This document shows, piece after piece, positions 57,652-64,000 of a stretch of 64,000 nucleotides of DNA (position 1 is its first letter; each line of letters starts with the position of its first letter). Origin of the DNA: Eleginops maclovinus (Eukaryota; Chordata; Actinopteri; Perciformes; Eleginopidae). The translations under genes were made by a program, and so were the position numbers. The DNA lies in NCBI RefSeq assembly GCF_036324505.1, contig NC_086352.1, positions 30,026,312 to 30,090,311 on the forward strand. The letters are read 5' to 3'. The notes under the pieces were generated by a model. The model searched no databases and was not told the DNA's origin. It saw only the letters and a list, made by a program, of their open reading frames with translations.

Positions 57652-59111
57652 CCAGGGTTCCGAAGTTTGAGCTGCCCAGTAGCTGAGCTGCTGCTGGGAG
57701 AAATAACCGATCGCCGGCCCCGAGATCTCAGTTCCGAGCCCCTCGGCCTCTGGAGGCTCTGGGGGGGGCGACGGTTAGGCACAAAGGCTAGAGGTTGCCT
57801 AGGAGACAAGGGGGCGGGTCCGCACCCCTCTGAGAGGCCGCGATGGTAGCGGATCGGCCTCTCAGAGGGGTGCTGAGGCCCATGGCGGCCACTGGGGCGA
57901 GCTGGTGGCTGGGAGCGGCCTCGGGGGGCAGAAATGGAACCCCTAGACCTACCAGGGGGGGGCATGTCCCTGCGAAGACCTGCAAACTGCTGCCTGGTCT
58001 GATTAGCTTGGACAGTCCGCTCGAGCACCTGCAGAGCGGCAGAGCTGAACAGCTCCCCTGGTTCCACCGGGACAGTACCGAGGGTCCTCCTACATGTCTC
58101 CGACAAGGGTGACTTCGCCAACCAAACCTGGTGGCGACTCTGGACCAGAGTGGACATCAGGCGCCCCAGCTCCCTAGACATCAGGGCAAATGCCTGCAAT
58201 GAGGCATCACTGAGGCTGGTGGAGGAAGCGTCGGAAGCAGTCTGCTGCAGGGAAGCTGAGAGGGCGAGCATGAGGTGCGACAAGGAGTTGCCGATATGGC
58301 CCATGCGCGCCGCTGAATCGTAAGCCTTAGACAGCAGGTCATCAGTGGCCCGGCATTAGGGTCAAGGGCACCTGGCCTCCGGTCTCAGAGCCTCGTCAGG
58401 GGAAACTATGAGGGAGGCAATAGTATGCTCAACAGCTGGCATATGTTCAAGACCAAATGTTGCCGCATCCTGCATGGCTGCCAAGGCTCGGCCATCAGAC
58501 GTAGGACGAGAGAGAGCCTTGGTGTCCCTCCAGCACGCATGCAACTCCCTCAGATACTCATCGGAGGGCGGGATGGTGAAGCTGGCGGCTGCCGGAATGC
58601 GCCTGAAGAACGTACTAGCGGGCGCTGATTCTGACTGCCGTACATCTAGCTGCAGGCGAGCCAGTGCCATGCGAATGACGGCCCCCATCGAGTCGTCTTC
58701 TGCCCCCTCCGAGGAGCCACGAGCCGAGGAACAGGAGCCAGCCCCAGAGGCCTGGGAGGGCTGCTCCTTGCTGTACCCATTAAGTCAGGGGCAGAAGCTG
58801 CCACTGACATAATGTCTCTCTGAAGCCAACTCAGCCATGGGTGGGTTGGGTGCAGCAGCATTCTCTGCACCAGCACCGGAATGTAGGGCCAGGAGGAGCG
58901 ACTTCATCTGGGCCAGCTCAGCAGCTAGCAGGTCCACCTTAGAGGACAGCTTGTCAGGCATAACCTTCTTTTTGGAGGGAGCACCCGCAGCCTCTGCAAC
59001 CCGACGCTTACCATGGATTGGTTGGGCCGGAGTCAACCGCTCAGATAAGGGGTCAGAATCTCCCATCAGTTCCACCTCGGCAAGTCTAGCAGCCCTCACT
59101 GCACGAGGCAT
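57636..59111 (-). pseudogene. DIRS-like gag-type ORF, broken by stop codons
   Basis: Starts MPRAVRAARLAEVELMGDSD at 59111. One reading frame continues through segments 59111-58785, about 58784-58362 and about 58361-57636, interrupted by TGA at 58785-58787, TGA at 58362-58364 and TAA just downstream. The middle part (IPPSDEYLRELHACWRD) and later part (IGNSLSHLMLALSASLQQT) resemble the first ORF of teleost DIRS elements from recall. The C-terminal third is Arg/Pro/Ser-rich, as in nucleic-acid-binding gag tails. It overlaps the next frame by a few bases. Confidence 0.7.
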
Positions 59112-60594
59112 GTCTCCGCACCTGCTCCCAATACTGCTGATTGGGAAAGGGTGGAGTCACCTGTTAGGGATGTAGGTGCCTCATACTACCCTGCCTCTCA
59201 GCCCCTTACAATATATATATTAATAAACACACATATCATTAAAAAAAAGCTTTTGCTTATGCCTTATTTATGCGGGACTTCAGACTACATCAACGCCTAC
59301 AGGGCAGAAGTTTTACTTGCTGTGGCAAACAGCTGAAAAAGGGCGGCTGGACTTCCACCTTTTCCAGAGGTAACATGGCTGAGATTGACCTCTGACCTCT
59401 GAGGTCAAACACAGGGTTGCACACATACAGTGTACCCTCAGAGGAATAGTGGGATAAAACAATATGGTTACATAAATGCAAAAATCCAACCTTGTGCACT
59501 GCCAAAACGAGAGGAAATCTTTTATTCAGTGTTTTTGTTCTCTAAAGAAATGGGACATTTCACTGGAGACATAATTCCACTTATACATAATTCATATTTG
59601 TTATAAGACTCTTTCAAAGAAAACCACTATTGACCACTTGAACCGTGTTCACTAATGCTAAGAATTCTTAGTGTCTGGATTAAAAGACTTGTAAAATTGA
59701 CATTTTTCTCAGTCATGTATTGCCACACAGCATGGGAGGGACCCCATTTTGTGACCCGCCCCGACTGCGAGATAAGTCTTCCCAATAAATCGGTTTCACC
59801 CTGGGGCAGGACGGGCTGTCTGCCGAGCTATCTGTCTTCCACAATACCCACCAGGAGAGTGACGTGCCGCTCCAAACGGCGACACATCTGCTGGTGTCAT
59901 GTTGGTGCTTGACCAACACTGTCGGCTGATCATAGCTCTTTTTCCCTTCACTTCCTTTCTAATCCACATCATCTTTATCTCTGCCTGTCAGTCACCCATC
60001 TGTCTGGATCTGCTTTTAGGTCTGGTTCCCTCCATACCCTGCGTATTTGTGTTTAATATGAGATATCATAACATTGCAGCAATCCCTGTGGAGAAGTTAA
60101 GTCAAGCTGTGGCAAAGTGACAGCGGGAAAAAAAGGATATAACTAAGTCAAATACAAAGGCTGCACCATACGATATGTTCACTCATTCACAAATATTCCT
60201 GTAACATGATTATTATACAAGAACTAAAACTCTGAATTCAATTTTTAAATTACCTTTGATACCGCAGATGAATACAAAAAGCAACCTTAGAGATCAATAT
60301 ATATATCTTAAGTACCACACAAATATAGCCAGGGTTTGTATAGGATGTACCTCCATGTAATACCAAAGCTAGCCAGAAGAGGAGGATAGACAGCAACAAA
60401 TTGAACAGTCACAGATGGATAACCAGTACTGGTTCATAGAGTGGAGTATAGTATGTAGACTCATAAAACGATATGATAAAGCAAATGTTGGATTATCTAC
60501 ATGGACACACATTTGATGAAAAAAGATTTGACTCTTTTAAATGTAAAACTACATGCCAATAAAAACCAAAGCTCAAATTATGAACTTTAAAGCA

Positions 60595-60700
60595 GTGGTG
60601 AAATGTAACTTAAAATGTTTAATCATGTACTGCACTTAAGCACATTTTTTAGATACTTGTACTTTACTTGAGTGTTTCCATTTTCTACTGTTTACTTTAT
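60595..60700. repeat. TACTTGAGTA-type teleost dispersed repeat, copy 2
   Basis: 'gtactgcacttaagcacatt', 'acttgtactttacttgagtg' and 'tttccattttctactgttta' match the order seen at 16670-16815. Confidence 0.55.
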
Positions 60701-60898
60701 ATGACAGCTTTTTCCAATTTTGAACAATAATCAAGACAAATCAAAGAGGAAGAGAAATGTCATATCCTCCTATCACTGCAAAGCTGGAAAACTAACAGGT
60801 GAATGAATCCTATAATGATCAAATGTGTGAGTAGTGGAGTAGACTTCTCACTGCTCATCAAAGACTCAAGAGACTGAGCGGATGAGCCTATTATCCTA

Positions 60899-61040
<142 letters not shown>

Positions 61041-62739
61041 TTGTCCAGTGTGGCCACTGTTTCCTTTATGGTGGACAGGCAGATTGCTATAGCACAGGAT
61101 TATGGGTGATCACTAAGAATTAATTGCACTGGTCTGTAAATGTTTGTCAGAGGCTTTTATGACTCTTCTTCTCTCACATGCAATACCTTATGGAGAACAT
61201 TTCCCATGGTGCAACTTAATCTCCAATATCCTGACGTCCACGTGACTAAAGACTACAAGACATGCAACAAAAACAAATGTACTTTATGGAGCTTCAGTAC
61301 TTTATAGAACTGTTTTACAAATTAGTTTCAAACTTTCAATTTGTTGTATTATATCTTAACAAGAAAACCATGTTGAACCAAAAACACGAGCATTAGGAAA
61401 TGAAATAGTGGCATATGGATCGCCATTTATGGATGCTGGCTTTTTTTCTGGGAAATAAAAGTTTACTTTGCATTGTTAGCAAGGTATTATGTGTACCAAA
61501 AAACAAAAGCTAAAATGTGTTTGCAACAGAAGGTGAACTGCAGTACTTTGTAGATTTATATTATATATTTTGGGTTTACATATGAGTTTGTCAAGTAAAG
61601 TCTTATATTACATATTGTCCTTTCCTCCAGCAGCAGATATATGTGTTTAATATGTCTAAAGTAGAGAAATACACTCCACAGGAAAACCAGACATAGCTGT
61701 TTTTATTATGATGTGTGATAGTGACTAATATACCCATGTTTCTCTCCACAGTGAATACTGGAAAATGAGAATGTAAGCCACATTTACATATCTTGCTTTA
61801 AGTGTTTTCATTTCCGCGTCCTGTGGACCCTGAGAATTGTCTGCAGCTAATTGGTTCTTTAGTGTGTATCAAAAGCGTAGCTGCTCTATAAAGACTCTAA
61901 TAGTAGCTTCATTATACCCTGCTTCTTTTCAGTGCACTTTAGTTGCGTTACAAAGCACTGTTTGCCAACAAGAGTGGCCTTGAGGCAGCAGGAATGCTAT
62001 GAATAACTGATTAAAGAGCCATGTTTACGCTAAGGTTGTACAGCACACTGAGGAGCTTTTCAATGAAACAAAAGTGCGAAAATGTCAACCATGAAATGAA
62101 ACAATAGTTTGTAACAGTCCATTTAGGAATGATGTTTTCTCTTGAAAGACGCTTTTATTTGGTCCATACAAAGAAAAGGCCCTCAAATGTGTTACTTGTT
62201 ATTTTGTGGTAAAAGTAAGGATGTGGGAAAGTAGTCCTATATTTAAAGTGATGACTTGACTCAGGTAGTTAATGATGATTCACTGTGAACTCAGTTTGAC
62301 CAAAAAGTACTTTTCTTTGAGAGCTGTGACAGTGCCAAACATAAACAGAGTTGGAGAGTGTTTGTTTTATTTTCATGCTCATGCATACGTTGATTAAAAA
62401 GTTTGCCATGACTCACCCCTATAGGTCTACACTTAAATCTGTGTGAGTGATCAGCATACATAGCAGGCAGTATAGAACGTAATGCTACTTATGCAACTCA
62501 AGTTTGAGCCTACAGACAGTATGCATAAGGAGTAATATCAATACACATTGAAACTTTGTTATCATCCCTTTTTCTAGCTTTTTAAGAGCAACTTACCAGG
62601 TGCTGGCTGTTTATTATGCAACACATCCTTATACTTCAATGATAGAATTGCATATGACTTCCAAAAGGACATATTACTGAGAGAAATGTAAATACAGGAT
62701 TCAAATCAAATGAGGTTTTATCATCATACATGTTCACAG

Positions 62740-62865
62740 CTCAGCACACAAAGTGAAATTTAGACTCTGCCTTTTACCCATCCCAGGGCAGCTTTTGCAC
62801 AGCAACCAGGGAGCAATGTGTTGGTCCAGGGCCTTGCTCAAGGGCACATTGTCGTTACATGGTTT
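62740..62865. repeat. Dispersed teleost repeat fragment
   Basis: 'acacaaagtgaaatttagac', 'ttttacccatcccagggcag', 'agcaaccagggagcaatgtg' and 'ccttgctcaagggcacattg' follow a common fish interspersed repeat recalled by pattern. Class not assigned. Confidence 0.45.
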
Positions 62866-64000
62866 CCAAGCCAAGTCCCTACAAGACTGAAACGCACAGT
62901 TAATGTTGTGAATTAAAACAAAACTGTTGCATAGGTTTAGAATATTTAGATTTGCATTGCCATAACTACACTGTAGCGACTGTGCATCTGATAATAAAAA
63001 CCCTTGAACCCTTAAACCTTTAGATCATTGTTTGGGGAACAACAAGGATTTCTGTTACGTTAAGGTTAGTACGTTAAGTTAAATGAGTCAAAATTGACTT
63101 TTGGTTTCATGTTGGACACGATTGGCAGTCTCTCTGCTGACGGTCTTGTGTTTTCAACCAATACATCCATCCCAACCTCCTCTGCACGTGAAATATATCG
63201 CTCTTTGTGCTTCTGTCATAATGACACCCCCCACTGGATGTCATCGCCTAGCACGAAGCATTAGGCGACGACCATAAATATGCTTCATAAGACGATAGCA
63301 CAGACCTACACGGTTATTTTTGGGGGAGGATGGCCAGTGTGAGTGCTGACCGTTAACGTGTTATAATATAGAACTGTGCTCCATGGAGAAAACACACACT
63401 GTCACAAATTGCGTGGTGGCCAACAAGAGGAGGGCAACCTGCTCTGAATAAACAGAATTTATTAGCAGGAATCTAATCACGTCCTCTTATTAGCTCCACT
63501 TGGAACTTAGAAACAGGGCTAATAAGGACAAGCTTAGATAATACAACATTTGGGGAACAATACTCTTAGCTTTTGAGTTTTGTTTGCCAGAAATATCTCA
63601 CAGGATCTGTACAAGACAGAGATGTTCAAAACATTCTATGAATTCCTTTCTCTCATATTTTTTTTCCACGTTTCTTGCCAGTCAGTGCAGAAAGAGTCTC
63701 ATTGTGTTTTGTTCTGTTGAGGTCCATGGCACCTGATGTGATTTGTAATCCACAAAGAGAACTGTGAGACAATGGTTTCATTTTGCTTGGTATGATTGTC
63801 TCTGAGCTATTGTTCTGACAGCATGTAATGTTCCCTGCGTGCTTTAAACATGTTGATGCAAGACACTAGGGGGCAAAAGAGAAGAGACAATTTAGCCATC
63901 TACGGATTTCCAAGATCATGTTTTTCATTTGCGAAAAAGCAGACTGAACATCAGACCATGGCAGAGACTCGATTTTATAAATGATGCATGGGAAGTAAAT

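Larger units (their letters stand above)
56324..59170 (-). mobile_element. DIRS-like tyrosine-recombinase retrotransposon, internally deleted and broken
   Basis: A GC-richer block, read on the minus strand, carries a gag-like frame, then reverse transcriptase pieces, then a tyrosine recombinase C-terminus: the order expected of DIRS retrotransposons, which integrate with a recombinase rather than a DDE integrase. At about 2.85 kb it is roughly half a complete element. Part of the RT, the RNase H and the N-terminal recombinase region are missing. No target-site duplication is seen, as expected for this class. A 16-nt hairpin (cagtgct-tt-agcactg) lies at 56512-56527 in the downstream noncoding end. 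No matching terminal repeat was found near 59.2 kb, so the 5' end may be truncated. Confidence 0.85.

Noticed and set aside
57667..59175. Plus-strand frames of 60-134 codons across the DIRS element
   Set aside because: Shadows of the minus-strand gag and RT reading frames in GC-rich DNA.

Overview
The window is vertebrate genomic DNA, almost certainly from a teleost fish. The only confident gene is split into short exons with GT..AG introns. The rest is a fish-type repeat landscape: very long CA/TG microsatellites, tRNA-like SINE fragments, Tc1-like remnants, a DIRS-type tyrosine-recombinase retrotransposon, a probable solo LTR and several dispersed repeats with terminal inverted repeats. No bacterial or viral gene organisation, CRISPR array or operon is seen. 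Nearly all long open frames are chance readings of introns, microsatellites or transposon debris.

The gene is the 3' part of phkb, encoding the beta regulatory subunit of phosphorylase kinase, on the + strand. I could place 18 coding exons from 18233 to the stop at 48803. Seventeen of them are used in any one transcript and join in frame to give 607 C-terminal residues; the 5' exons lie upstream of the window or were not found. Two homologous 91-nt exons (39725-39815 and 42739-42829) are alternative versions of one position, matching the mutually exclusive exon pair known in mammalian PHKB. The phases make exclusion compulsory: including both gives an in-frame stop, and skipping both shifts the frame. 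A 3'UTR of about 1.5 kb probably ends near 50.3 kb.

Layout. 1-18.2 kb: phkb intron or upstream DNA with SINE-like pieces, two copies of an inverted-repeat-ended dispersed element, a 630-bp purine-rich tract and a 190-bp TG array. 18.2-48.8 kb: phkb exons, with introns holding a solo LTR (35.1 kb), an internally deleted Tc1-like element (37.0 kb), a decayed Tc1-like element between the two alternative exons (41.7-42.6 kb), and (GT)n/(CA)n arrays lying within 20 nt of splice sites. 50.3-56.3 kb: no gene recognised. 56.3-59.15 kb: a broken DIRS-like element on the minus strand. 59.2-64 kb: no gene; one (TG)67 array and repeat fragments.

I do not see a clearly new biological system. The most interesting material is the splicing architecture of phkb: phase-enforced exclusive exons, splice-site asymmetry, an Rbfox-type motif just downstream of the first alternative exon, and microsatellites pressed against constitutive exons.
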